Origin: Bdellovibrionales bacterium | Lineage (GTDB): Bacteria; Bdellovibrionota; Bdellovibrionia; Bdellovibrionales; Bdellovibrionaceae | Direction: 5' to 3' | Length of the DNA: 64,000 bases | Assembly (NCBI GenBank): GCA_018266295.1 | Contig: JAFEAQ010000019.1 | Location: forward strand, 248,001-312,000 | Part shown: one piece after another, positions 1-8,868 of the stretch | How positions within the stretch are numbered: position 1 is the first letter of the stretch | Layout of the letters: each line of letters starts with the position of its first letter | The notes under the pieces: model-generated | Seen by the model: the letters and a program-made list of their open reading frames with translations, nothing else | The model's database searches: none | Told to the model about the DNA's origin: nothing | Made by a program: the position numbers and the translations under genes

Positions 1-588
1 ATTGATTTGAATGACGAGTACTTAAAAGGCGTCAGCGGCAAAGCAGATTGGAAGTACTTCCGTTATCCGAACTTGCACGAAGGCGATACCCTAGAAAAGC
101 GCAATGCAGTTCGCGCTCATCTTAAAGAGAAGGGTTACAAGATCGCGCAAGTGACTATCGACTTCAATGACTGGGCTTGGAACAACCCCTACGCACGCTG
201 CCTGGAAAAGAACGATAAGAAATCCATCGAGTGGCTGAAAGAGTCTTACTTACAAAATGCCACGGACAATATGTTGCACTCCGAAGAAGTGTCGAAGAAG
301 GTTTTCAAAAAACAAATTCCCCACATTCTCTTGATGCACGTCGGAGCTTTGGACATTCAAGTGCTAGATCAAATGCTCACGAACTACGAAAAGAAAGGCG
401 TTGAATTCATTCCGCTTGCTGAAGCGGTGAAGGATCCGATTTACGAAATCGATCCCGGCGTGACACTCAAGTGGGGCGGCGAGCTTCAGTATCAAGTTCT
501 GCGCGGCAGCGGTAAAACGATCAAAGACCTCGGCATGCAACCTTTTGACGAGTTTCCTGAAGACAAGCTGAATAAGATTTGTATGTAG
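1..588 (+). CDS. Polysaccharide deacetylase (NodB fold), C-terminal part
   Basis: Only the 3' part is present; the reading frame stays open to the window edge, so the true start lies upstream. The visible ~195 residues show late NodB-family motifs: an FRYPN segment (the R-x-P motif after the metal site) and ILLMHVGALD near the C-terminus, equivalent to the LLLH motif carrying the last catalytic His. This family deacetylates N-acetylated sugars of peptidoglycan, chitin or exopolysaccharide. The metal-binding D and HxxxH motifs would lie outside the window. It ends 7 nt from the stop of the convergent response regulator. The substrate cannot be told from this fragment. Confidence 0.8.
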   Translation: MDLNDEYLKGVSGKADWKYFRYPNLHEGDTLEKRNAVRAHLKEKGYKIAQVTIDFNDWAWNNPYARCLEKNDKKSIEWLKESYLQNATDNMLHSEEVSKKVFKKQIPHILLMHVGALDIQVLDQMLTNYEKKGVEFIPLAEAVKDPIYEIDPGVTLKWGGELQYQVLRGSGKTIKDLGMQPFDEFPEDKLNKICM

Positions 589-595
589 TCGCCGC

Positions 596-1315
596 TTAAG
601 CAGCTTTCTTCGAAGTCTCTGGTTTGCTCGTGAATCTGTATCCTGCGCGCGGCACGGATTGGATGCAACCTGAATAGGTTTTGAGCTTCTGGCGAATCGT
701 GTAGATATGAGTATCCACAGTTCTGTCGGTGACATTTGCAGCCTGGCCCCACACGGCATCTAAAAGCTGCTCGCGGCTCAAGACTTGGTCTTCGTGTCGA
801 AGCAGGTACGAAAAGAGTTTGAACTCCATCGTTTTTAATTCGAGATCCGTTTCCCCCGTGTCTGTGACGAGGAAGATTTTCTGTTGCAGGGCTTGAAGGC
901 GGAACGGGCCCACACGGAGGACGTCGTTGTGTTCAAGCGAATGACTCACATTGCGCAGGCGAGCTTCAACGCGGGCTTGGAATTCCAAAGGATCAATGGG
1001 TTTTACGATATAATCGTCAGCGCCCAAAGTCAGGCCCATCACCTTGTCTGTTGTTTGACCGCGGCCGGACAGAAAAATCACGGAAGTGTTGCGATGGCGT
1101 TCTTCGAGTTTGATTTGTGCGCAGATTTTAAAGCCGTCGCCGTCAGGCAGCTCGACATCCAAAATGAGCAAGGAATAGGTTTGCTTTGCAAGTTCTTGCA
1201 AAGCCTCGGCAACCGTCGAAACGATCTTCAGATCGAATTTTCTTTTCAACGCCGCCGCGACGATCACTTGAACGTCCGCGGAGTCTTCAACTAAAAGAAT
1301 ACGATGGGTGTTCAT
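596..1315 (-). CDS. OmpR/PhoB-family response regulator
   Basis: A 239-residue two-domain regulator. The receiver domain (about 1-125) has the acidic pair ED near residue 10, the phosphoacceptor Asp53 in LLILDVELPDGDG, and the KP switch lysine in DDYIVKP. The C-terminal winged helix (about 140-232) contains the usual SREQLLDAVWG and VDTHIYTIRQKL segments. It should bind DNA as a dimer after phosphorylation. It is divergent from the hybrid histidine kinase at 1516, with 200 nt between them, so the two may form one signalling locus. The kinase has its own receiver and an adjacent Hpt protein, so a phosphorelay to this regulator is plausible but inferred. Confidence 0.9.
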   Translation of the reverse strand: MNTHRILLVEDSADVQVIVAAALKRKFDLKIVSTVAEALQELAKQTYSLLILDVELPDGDGFKICAQIKLEERHRNTSVIFLSGRGQTTDKVMGLTLGADDYIVKPIDPLEFQARVEARLRNVSHSLEHNDVLRVGPFRLQALQQKIFLVTDTGETDLELKTMEFKLFSYLLRHEDQVLSREQLLDAVWGQAANVTDRTVDTHIYTIRQKLKTYSGCIQSVPRAGYRFTSKPETSKKAA

Positions 1316-1515
1316 GCTCTTCCCTCAACTTTTTTTTCGACGGATTTTTTCGAAAACTCGAGGCTGGGTTTGTGGAATCACCCAAAGGCCAGGTCTGGGA
1401 GGCAAAAAAGCAGGACCCGCGTAAGGACTAGAAAGGCCTTTCTTGAGCCCATTCCAACTTAAATCACGACAGCTTTAAACCGAAAAGAAGCAGAGTCAAA
1501 TAGCGGAGTTAGAAG

Positions 1516-3876
1516 TTGGAAAAGAACATTCGCAAGATCGCAACACAGAGCCACTGGGTGAGCTCTTTTATTCTGTTACTAATTACGAGTCTCGTGGTTG
1601 GTTCCAGTCTGTATTCGCAACTTTCAATCCGTCATATCGAAGAACGCACCGGAGAGCGGGCCCGCGCGCGCCAAGCAGTGGTGGAGCTTGAAACTCTGCA
1701 TTCCAAAATTAAGGATGCTGAAACCGGCGAACGTGGTTATATCATTACCGGCCGAGAAACATATCTGACACCCTATGAATCGGCTCAGTTTAGCATACCG
1801 AACCAAATTCAACGCCTCAAAGAAAGTTTAAAATCACAGCCAGATCAAGTCGGTCGTTTGATGGCGCTGGAACCGCTTATTGAAATGAAGCTCAATGAGC
1901 TGAATGATGCGGTTGAAGCCCGTCGGACGAAAGGTTTTGAAGCAGCCAAGAAGATCGTTCAGACGGACCGTGGCGCGACCCTGATGGAAAGAATTCGTGA
2001 GATCATCAGCGAAATGGAACGCACGCAGATGGATATCGTCGCCGGGCTGAATATTGAAACGAGCAAGGTTCTGCGTATTCATATGGAGATCGTCCTTGCC
2101 AGCAGTTTTGCTTCGATCTGCTTTTTTGTGATTGCAATCTTCTTGGTTCAGATGGCCCACCGCCGCCGCATGCGGGTGGAAGGCGAGCTGAAAGAAAGCA
2201 ATGTTCAGCTTGAAGCGCAGAGTGAAAACTTAAAAGCCATCAATCGCATGCAAAACCGTCTCGGGATGGCTGGACTTGAAACCAAAGAGATCATGGAGCT
2301 CATCGTTCGCGAGGCCGCGCAGCTGACCTCGGCCGATGGTGCGATCATCGAAATGCTTGAAGGCGACGAATTGGTTTATCGCTTTGCCAGTGGTCTCGGA
2401 AAACCTCATCACGGTTTAAGAATTAAAATGCAAGGCAGCTTCTCGGGCTTGGCCTTTGCGCAGGACCGCCTTTTAATATGCTACGACACTGAAAGCGACG
2501 CACGTGTAAACCGCGAGGCCTGCCGCAAGACGAATGTGCGCTCGATGATGGTGGCGCCGATTTCTCATAATAATCAAAGTATCGGGGTTCTGAAAGTGGC
2601 GGCCTCAGAAGCCCATCGTTTCGGCGAAGCTCAGAAGCGTTCTTTGGAACTGATGATGAGTTTGCTTTCGGCGACTCTGGGCCGTGCGCACGAGTTTGCC
2701 GAAAAGAACAAGGCCAAAGAAGAAGCCGAAGCGGCTTCGAAGGTCAAAGCTCAGTTCTTGGCAAATATGAGTCACGAAATTCGCACCCCGCTCAACGGCA
2801 TTCTCGGCATGACTCACTTGCTGATGAAAACCCCGCTGTCGGAGGAGCAATCTGATTTGACGCGCACACTGCAACAGTCGGGTGATTCGCTCTTATCCCT
2901 CGTAAATGACATTCTCGATTTTTCGAAGATCGAAGCCGGCAAGTTGGAAATGGAAGAACTCGATTTTGATATCGTCAGCACTTTGCAGGACGTGACAAAG
3001 TCCTTCCGCTACGGCGCGCAGATGAAGGGGATTGAGCTCCATCTAGATATTGATAAAAAGCTTCCGCTTTATGTGAAAGGGGATCCGTACCGCCTGCGCC
3101 AGATTTTGAATAACTTGATCGGAAATGCGATCAAGTTTACGAACAAAGGGGCCGTGAGTATTAAGGCCGTTTGCGAGCACGAAAATGCCGATGTGGCAGA
3201 ATTGAAATTCTCCATTAAGGACTCGGGGATCGGTATTCCGGCAAAGCTCTTGCCGCAGCTTTTTACTGAATTCCATCAGGCAGATTCTTCGACGAAACGA
3301 AAGTTCGGTGGCACCGGTTTGGGTCTTTCGATTTCTAAAAGACTGGCAGAGCGCATGGGCGGTACCATCGGTGTTGAAAGCCGTGAAGGCGAAGGTTCGA
3401 ACTTCTGGTTTACGGTCCGCTTTAAAGCCGGTGTAAAACCTCAGGATCTGCACTCAGCAGCCGACAGCGTGAGACCCCTGAAGGTCGATACGAATATCCG
3501 TATTCTGATTGCCGAAGACAATCCGGTGAATCAAATGATCAGTTTGAAACTCGTCAAACACATGGGTTTCCATGCCGATGCCGTTGCGAGCGGTAAGGAA
3601 GCTCTGGATGCTTTGAATGAGCGTCCTTATGACCTGATTTTAATGGACTGTCAGATGCCGATCATGGACGGCTATGAAGCGACCCTGGCGATTCGTGCAA
3701 GTAAAACTCTGCCGAATCCGCAGATCACCATCATTGCCATGACCGCGAACGCGATGGATGGTGATCGCGAACAGTGTTTGAAAGTGGGAATGAATGATTA
3801 CATCTCAAAACCAATTACACCCAATGCACTGCAAGCGGTTTTGATGAAGTGGACCCAGAAGCAGAAGGCGGCTTAA
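1516..3876 (+). CDS. Hybrid sensor histidine kinase (CHASE3-GAF-HisKA-HATPase-REC)
   Basis: A 786-residue membrane kinase. A TTG start at 1516 is supported by GGAG 8 nt upstream. TM1 is at about 16-34, a periplasmic CHASE3 domain at about 38-190 (DAETGERGYIITG is typical), TM2 at about 194-213, and a GAF domain at about 255-395. The dimerisation domain follows with phosphoacceptor His420 (MSHEIRTPLNGIL), then the ATPase domain with its N box (NLIGNAIKFT) and G boxes, and a C-terminal receiver with Asp711 (LMDCQMPIMDG). This is a full phosphorelay kinase lacking only its Hpt, which the next gene supplies with a 1-nt stop/start overlap. The ligand is unknown. Confidence 0.93.
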   Translation: MEKNIRKIATQSHWVSSFILLLITSLVVGSSLYSQLSIRHIEERTGERARARQAVVELETLHSKIKDAETGERGYIITGRETYLTPYESAQFSIPNQIQRLKESLKSQPDQVGRLMALEPLIEMKLNELNDAVEARRTKGFEAAKKIVQTDRGATLMERIREIISEMERTQMDIVAGLNIETSKVLRIHMEIVLASSFASICFFVIAIFLVQMAHRRRMRVEGELKESNVQLEAQSENLKAINRMQNRLGMAGLETKEIMELIVREAAQLTSADGAIIEMLEGDELVYRFASGLGKPHHGLRIKMQGSFSGLAFAQDRLLICYDTESDARVNREACRKTNVRSMMVAPISHNNQSIGVLKVAASEAHRFGEAQKRSLELMMSLLSATLGRAHEFAEKNKAKEEAEAASKVKAQFLANMSHEIRTPLNGILGMTHLLMKTPLSEEQSDLTRTLQQSGDSLLSLVNDILDFSKIEAGKLEMEELDFDIVSTLQDVTKSFRYGAQMKGIELHLDIDKKLPLYVKGDPYRLRQILNNLIGNAIKFTNKGAVSIKAVCEHENADVAELKFSIKDSGIGIPAKLLPQLFTEFHQADSSTKRKFGGTGLGLSISKRLAERMGGTIGVESREGEGSNFWFTVRFKAGVKPQDLHSAADSVRPLKVDTNIRILIAEDNPVNQMISLKLVKHMGFHADAVASGKEALDALNERPYDLILMDCQMPIMDGYEATLAIRASKTLPNPQITIIAMTANAMDGDREQCLKVGMNDYISKPITPNALQAVLMKWTQKQKAA

Positions 3877-4253
3877 TGAAAACACCGGTTATCGATAAAT
3901 CCGTTTGGGAGGGTCTTCGTGAATTCGAAAAAGCAGAAGGCTCTGAGGGCTTCTTTACAGAATTGTTGAGCACGGTCCTCACAGCGTCAACGACCCATAT
4001 GCAAGGGCTTCTTGCGGCCTCAGCCGCCGGAGATGTCGCTAAAACCCGTCATTATTCTCATTCATTGAAGTCCACCTGTGCTTCACTGGGGGCTGCGGGC
4101 CTTTCTGCTCAATTTGCCGAGATCGAAGCCGGCTGCCGGGCCACGCCGCCGGTGATGGATGCGGGCAAAGTCACGGCCGCCCAACAGGTGTTTCAGGTCT
4201 TTTATAAAGAAGTCCAAGAAGAGTACGATCGCCTGACAAAGAGTGCCGCCTGA
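3876..4253 (+). CDS. Histidine phosphotransfer (Hpt) protein
   Basis: A 125-residue single-domain protein. ATG at 3876 shares one base with the kinase stop codon (TAATG), indicating translational coupling. The Hpt signature HSLKSTCASLGA places the phosphorylated histidine at residue 62, followed by the conserved Lys and the small-residue helix. It should carry phosphate between the receiver of the upstream hybrid kinase and a downstream regulator; the OmpR-type protein encoded divergently at 596-1315 is the nearest candidate. An in-frame ORF extends nine codons further upstream inside the kinase, but the coupled ATG is the better start. Confidence 0.88.
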   Translation: MKTPVIDKSVWEGLREFEKAEGSEGFFTELLSTVLTASTTHMQGLLAASAAGDVAKTRHYSHSLKSTCASLGAAGLSAQFAEIEAGCRATPPVMDAGKVTAAQQVFQVFYKEVQEEYDRLTKSAA

Positions 4254-5336
4254 ATGAAAATCTTTGCAGACCTCGCCACGGATGTTGAAGCCCAATGGAG
4301 CAAAGCCGCTCACAGCTTGGCAGCTTTTCCCGAAATAGCCACCACAGCGCTGAAGGATTTCAAATACCGTCTCTCGAAAGATGAGTTTGATAAGGCTCTG
4401 TCTGAGTGGTTATTGCAGACCAAGCCTCTGCCTGAGCAGATCAATGTGCATAATACTTTCGGCCAACCTCCGGTGACGGTTTTCAATAATGGCCGCTTCG
4501 TTGTTGATATTTATATTTGGCTCAACTTCGACACCTCCATTCATAGCCATGGATTCCGCGGAGCCTTCAAAGTTCTGCACGGAAAATCGCTGCAAGAGGA
4601 TTTTAAACCAAAGACTTTAAAAACATACGCACCGGATACAGAGCAGACGGAACTGGGCACACCAGAAATGAGTTTACTGTTCCCGGGGGATGTGCGCACC
4701 ATTGCGCCGGGAAAAGATCTCACGCATCGAGTGATTCACTTGGAAAATCCCACGGTCACACTCTGTGTAAAGACGATTAATGAGCCGTCTTTGCGTCAAT
4801 GGAATTACTTTCCAAACGGCCTGGCGATTCAGAAGCGATCGATTTCCGGCGGACTCGTTAAGTCGCTTTATTACTTTCAGTATTTGATGGGACAAAATCC
4901 TACGACAGGGATGAAGTTCCTGAGTCAGCTCCTGGATCAAACGGATCTTTCGCTGCAGATGAATCTTTGCGAGGAGATTTCCGGCGGCGCCTACAGCTTG
5001 AATGAGGGGATGGCCGAGTTTATTTTAGATCAGGTGTATCAACGCCATTCAGAGACGGAATGGTTTAAAAACTATGAACAGCTGATGGAGCTTGCCGAGG
5101 CGGAACTTCATTTTGAGCACACCGACGTGGCGTCGGAGCGATTGCTGGCTCATTTTGTGAATTGTAAGTACTCGGCAGAGACGGCATTGCCGTTGCTGGC
5201 GGCTCTGGCCTCGGCGCCTTTTAGCGAAGACGATATGGAAGATCTGCTGGGGCGCTTGGTGGAAGATCCGCGTCTTTTTGGCAGCGGTGAAGGCCCGAAT
5301 GAAGCTCAGGCCCTTAAGATTCGGGAATTTAAATAA
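4254..5336 (+). CDS. Cupin-like protein of unknown function
   Basis: A 360-residue cytoplasmic protein starting on the base after the Hpt stop codon, so it is probably co-transcribed with the kinase and Hpt genes. A segment around residues 95-170 contains HSHGFRGAFKVLHG and later THRVIHLEN. These spaced histidines resemble the metal site of small-molecule cupin dioxygenases such as the cysteine dioxygenase group. The C-terminal half is acidic and helical, with no motif I recognise. There is no signal peptide. Its place in the phosphorelay operon suggests an output or sensing role, but that is only inference. Confidence 0.6.
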   Translation: MKIFADLATDVEAQWSKAAHSLAAFPEIATTALKDFKYRLSKDEFDKALSEWLLQTKPLPEQINVHNTFGQPPVTVFNNGRFVVDIYIWLNFDTSIHSHGFRGAFKVLHGKSLQEDFKPKTLKTYAPDTEQTELGTPEMSLLFPGDVRTIAPGKDLTHRVIHLENPTVTLCVKTINEPSLRQWNYFPNGLAIQKRSISGGLVKSLYYFQYLMGQNPTTGMKFLSQLLDQTDLSLQMNLCEEISGGAYSLNEGMAEFILDQVYQRHSETEWFKNYEQLMELAEAELHFEHTDVASERLLAHFVNCKYSAETALPLLAALASAPFSEDDMEDLLGRLVEDPRLFGSGEGPNEAQALKIREFK

Positions 5337-5954
5337 TCATTTCTTCTTTTTCTTGGTCATTTCGTATTTCCAATTGCGCGATTTGCCTTCGCTGATCCAA
5401 TCGATGGAAGTCTCGATGCGCGCTTCGCGAGTTGGGTCTGTTTTCGCGCTCAAGATCCAATAGATATAGTCTTTGCGTTTAGAAGGCGTAAAAGCATTGA
5501 AATTTTTAAGCGCCGTTGGATTTGCCCGTAAGGAATCCATTAAATCATTTGGCGGCTTTACGACGGTGGTGCGTTTCTCGCGCGGCGGGAGCTTCGTCGT
5601 CGGCTCATTGAAATGCATCGCAAGCTTTAAGTATTCGGCAAATTCTTTATCGGGCAAAAGATCTTCGACCATCGTCATCTTGCGCATGTGTTTCATGTGC
5701 GCTTTGGCCTTAGCCCCTTTTTTCTTTACGATCAGCGGAGTTTTCCAGAACACCACGGCGCAGTGCTTTTTAAAAGCCATCGTCGCGCAAAGAATGCGTC
5801 CTTGATAAAGATAAAACGGAGAGTTCCATTTCATCTCTTCAACGACTTGAGGACAGGTTTTATGAATCACCTTGCGCAGGTGCTTTAAGATCGGCTTTGC
5901 GAAGTCCGGTGATTTTTTAATGTATGCATCGATTTGGGGATTCTTTTTTGCCAT
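5337..5954 (-). CDS. DUF1801/YdeI-like protein
   Basis: A 205-residue protein with a basic Lys-rich C-terminus. The N-terminal half resembles DUF1801 (KWNSPFYLYQGRILCATMAFKKHCAVVFW), a compact fold often found in YdeI-like proteins. The C-terminal half matches the YdeI/OmpD-associated helical region (PNDLMDSLRANPTALKNF, then FTPSKRKDYIYWI). Members of this group are usually called bacteriocin-protection or hypothetical proteins; the biochemistry is not established. It is convergent with the cupin-like gene, whose stop is immediately adjacent, and probably monocistronic. Confidence 0.8.
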   Translation of the reverse strand: MAKKNPQIDAYIKKSPDFAKPILKHLRKVIHKTCPQVVEEMKWNSPFYLYQGRILCATMAFKKHCAVVFWKTPLIVKKKGAKAKAHMKHMRKMTMVEDLLPDKEFAEYLKLAMHFNEPTTKLPPREKRTTVVKPPNDLMDSLRANPTALKNFNAFTPSKRKDYIYWILSAKTDPTREARIETSIDWISEGKSRNWKYEMTKKKKK

Positions 5955-5972
5955 GGATTTATTGTCGCCGGA

Positions 5973-7154
5973 CTATGCTTGGATCGCAAGAATATGCGTG
6001 TCCAATGCTGCGGCATCCATTTTCTTCCAATTCGTGGCACTGCCAATTTGGACAGGCGAACTTTTATTGTTTGTGTCACCATAGCCAAGTTCTCCGGAGG
6101 AGTTAATGCCCCAGCCCCACAGAGTGCCGGTGGTTTTTATTGCAAAGGTGTTGCCTTCGCTGCCAGCGACCTCTTTCCAATCCGTCGCTGTTCCCACCTG
6201 AACAGGCGAGCTGCGGTTGATCACGTTGCCAGTGCCGAGCTGGCCGCTGCCGTTGGCACCCCAAGCCCACAGTGTCCCATTCGACATGATGCCCAGAGTG
6301 TGACTGACGCCAGCGGAAACTTTCAGCCACGTTCCTGCGCCGACTTGCACGGGCGAGCTGCGATGTGCGATATCGCCCAGTCCTAACGAACCACGGCCAT
6401 TTTCTCCCCACGCCCACAGCGTGCCATCGGTCTTGATTCCGAAAGCACGAGCTCCGCAGCTGGAAATCTGGGCCCAGTCGGTGAGGGCTCCGACTTGAAC
6501 CGGAGAACTGCGCGCTGCCGTTGTGCCAGAACCAAGTTGACCTGTGTCGTTCAAACCCCAGGACCAGAGAGTGCCGTTGGTTTTTATCGCGAAGCAATTA
6601 TGATAAGCGCTGCGAATTGTGGCCCAGTCCGTGTCTGTTCCAAGTTGAGTGGGAGTGCTTTTCGCCGTTGAGTTGCCAAACCCCAGGGCTCCATCGGTAC
6701 CACCGCCCCACGACCACAGCGAGCCATCGGTTTTTAGGGCGAGGCAATTGTAAGCCCCGAGCGAGATCGCGCTCCAGTCGGTGGCAGTTCCCACTTGCAC
6801 TGGAGAACTTCGATAGGTCGCAGCGCCGGAGGTGCCGGCGCCCAATTGACCGACGTCGTTGGCGCCCCAGCTCCACAGAGTGCCGGGCTCTTTAATGGCC
6901 AGAGTAGTTGTTGTTCCGGTCGAAATATCGCGCCAGTTGCCGTCAGTGCCGATTTGTTTTGGCGCAGCCACATCGGTGGTCGTCCCATCCCCCAGCACGC
7001 CGGTCGCATTAGCGGCCCAGCCCCAAAGCGTCACAGGTGGAGTGTATTTTTTGAAGAATGCAAAGGGGATGAGTTGTGCGAAAATTTTCTCCGGGAAGAG
7101 AAACAATAAAAACGTCTGTAAAAATCTAGCCAAAAATTCGCGCCGATTCGCCAT
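5973..7154 (-). CDS. Exported RCC1-repeat beta-propeller protein
   Basis: A 393-residue protein with an N-terminal export signal. NRREFLARF resembles a twin-arginine motif and is followed by a hydrophobic stretch and a probable cleavage near AQ/L. The rest consists of seven RCC1-type units of about 52 residues, each with a core such as LWSWGANDVGQLG followed by SSPVQVG, predicting a seven-bladed propeller. The repeats are also visible in the DNA as diverged tandem units. Bacterial RCC1 proteins are usually surface or secreted binding scaffolds; no partner is suggested by the neighbours. It is convergent to nothing and divergent from the lipoprotein at 7471. Confidence 0.88.
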   Translation of the reverse strand: MANRREFLARFLQTFLLFLFPEKIFAQLIPFAFFKKYTPPVTLWGWAANATGVLGDGTTTDVAAPKQIGTDGNWRDISTGTTTTLAIKEPGTLWSWGANDVGQLGAGTSGAATYRSSPVQVGTATDWSAISLGAYNCLALKTDGSLWSWGGGTDGALGFGNSTAKSTPTQLGTDTDWATIRSAYHNCFAIKTNGTLWSWGLNDTGQLGSGTTAARSSPVQVGALTDWAQISSCGARAFGIKTDGTLWAWGENGRGSLGLGDIAHRSSPVQVGAGTWLKVSAGVSHTLGIMSNGTLWAWGANGSGQLGTGNVINRSSPVQVGTATDWKEVAGSEGNTFAIKTTGTLWGWGINSSGELGYGDTNNKSSPVQIGSATNWKKMDAAALDTHILAIQA

Positions 7155-7470
7155 TAGTAGTCCTTACTTATTTTTAATAAATAAAGACTAGGGCGTCGTT
7201 CCGACTTCGTCCAAAACAGATCTCAAGTGGAAAATCAAAATGACACTGGACTTGTTTCGACGACTTGTAAGTGCTTGCAACGTCTGCGGAAAAAAAACTG
7301 AATTACCGATCATTTCCGATCGTTCTTATCGCCGGTCCGGTTTTGCGTAGCGATTTCGATCAAGGCTTTCAGGTGTTAGAGACCAACGCCCAGGCTTCGA
7401 AATATATCAGGCGAAAGGGTTTTCTTGGTGCTAATTTATTAAAAGAACTTCACTGAAAACGGAGACGTCC
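7155..7470. other. Intergenic divergent promoter region
   Basis: This 316-nt gap separates the divergent RCC1 protein and the lipoprotein gene. I see no ORF with coding character. An AT-rich segment with an imperfect palindrome (TTATTTTTAATAAATAA, about 7167-7184) lies just upstream of the RCC1 gene and may carry its promoter. The right end has the ribosome site ACGGAGACGTCC before the lipoprotein ATG. No repeat or RNA gene is recognisable. Confidence 0.4.
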
Positions 7471-8868
7471 ATGAGACTTGGTGCGGGTGCGATTCTGACT
7501 CTTTCGGCAATGTGTTTAGCGTGTACGACTTCAAAAGTTGCAACGACAACAGACACCAACTCCGAGCGCCAAGTGGCAAGTGGAGCTGCGAGCGAACCTG
7601 GGTGTGAAGTGCCAAGCTCTCTTACAGGAGAAGCCAAGCAAAATCTTTTTTTAGATTATCAGCGCCGATCCATTAACGAAGTGGCCACCCAAAGTAAAAG
7701 CCCGGCGATTTCTTCTGTCACCGTCGACGGTGTGACCCAAGGGCAGGACGGAGCGAATGAAAAGTATGTTCGCGAAGCATTCTATCCACAACACCGTTTG
7801 GGATTTGCGACAGAAGCTGTTCAAGCTACAGTGAAGTTCCTTGTGCCGGCAGTAAATGATTCCGTGGGCTATAAAAGCCTGCGCACGACCTTCTCAAGAA
7901 AGTGCGAGCTCTTTGAAGAACCGGCGGCAAAAAAGGTTCATGCGTTGGGATCCCTCGCAACAGCGCGCATGGTGGTTTACCCAAAACTAAAAACTCTCGA
8001 TGCGAATGATAAAGTGACGGGCGAAACGGCAAATCCGTTTACGGGTTTATTGCAACCTCAAGGAAATGAAAACGGCATTCCGCTCCTCCTCAGAGTGTCT
8101 GTGGCAAATCCAGTCGCTGAAACCATCGAAGTCGGAAACAAATCTTTATTGCTCGAGTTCATTCCGGGATTGGGTTTAAAGTTCCTGATCGATGGTCAGC
8201 GCAGCGTCGACCTCGTTGCCATGGAATCTCTTGCAGGGCAAGGATCGGATCAGAATTATTTCAAATACGAATTCTCTCCGGACTTTTCAAAGCACGCGCC
8301 GTCAGGTTTCAATACCGCTGAGGGGGCAGAGAAAAAACAAATGATGGATAGATACGACAGAAATGCCGTGAACCACTATGTGATGAACCTTGTTGGAAAG
8401 AGATTCTTCCAGGTGATTCCGGATGTGACGGGGATTCCGCTGGATAAAATCGATCCACACTCAAACGCGGGCCCGCATCCGTTTGTGATTTCGATTCAGA
8501 GTCTCGCGCAAACAGACAGCAAGGGCCACGCCGTGGAGCCAGCAGCACAGAAGCGTCCATGGCGTTTGGTGTTTAAGCCGGCATTAGACAACTTGCCAGC
8601 GGCTCGTAAAGCCGCGGTCACAAGTTCTGCTCCTTATAAGCCAGGCAAAGTGGAAACGGATTTCCGTTACAAGCTGACATCGTTAAAGCCAAACGATCGC
8701 ATGTACTATGTGATTGCAGAGACCGAAGCGAAGAAGAGATTTATCCTCGGCGAAATCGTATTGACGTCAGCACTGACGCCAAGTCCGTTTGCGGATAAGC
8801 TTTATTTTGTTCAGCATCAGCTGGATTTGCGTAAAACGACGTTTGCCAATTCTATTGTGAATCCTTAA
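7471..8868 (+). CDS. Predicted lipoprotein of unknown function
   Basis: A 465-residue protein with a lipoprotein signal peptide: a short basic start, a hydrophobic core and the lipobox LAC with Cys18. The start is supported by GGAG upstream. The mature region is soluble and rich in beta-prone segments, with no motif I recognise. No TM segment follows the signal, so it is probably anchored in the inner or outer membrane. Its stop codon overlaps that of the convergent peptidase T gene by 4 nt, so the two transcripts must overlap. Confidence 0.8.
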   Translation: MRLGAGAILTLSAMCLACTTSKVATTTDTNSERQVASGAASEPGCEVPSSLTGEAKQNLFLDYQRRSINEVATQSKSPAISSVTVDGVTQGQDGANEKYVREAFYPQHRLGFATEAVQATVKFLVPAVNDSVGYKSLRTTFSRKCELFEEPAAKKVHALGSLATARMVVYPKLKTLDANDKVTGETANPFTGLLQPQGNENGIPLLLRVSVANPVAETIEVGNKSLLLEFIPGLGLKFLIDGQRSVDLVAMESLAGQGSDQNYFKYEFSPDFSKHAPSGFNTAEGAEKKQMMDRYDRNAVNHYVMNLVGKRFFQVIPDVTGIPLDKIDPHSNAGPHPFVISIQSLAQTDSKGHAVEPAAQKRPWRLVFKPALDNLPAARKAAVTSSAPYKPGKVETDFRYKLTSLKPNDRMYYVIAETEAKKRFILGEIVLTSALTPSPFADKLYFVQHQLDLRKTTFANSIVNP

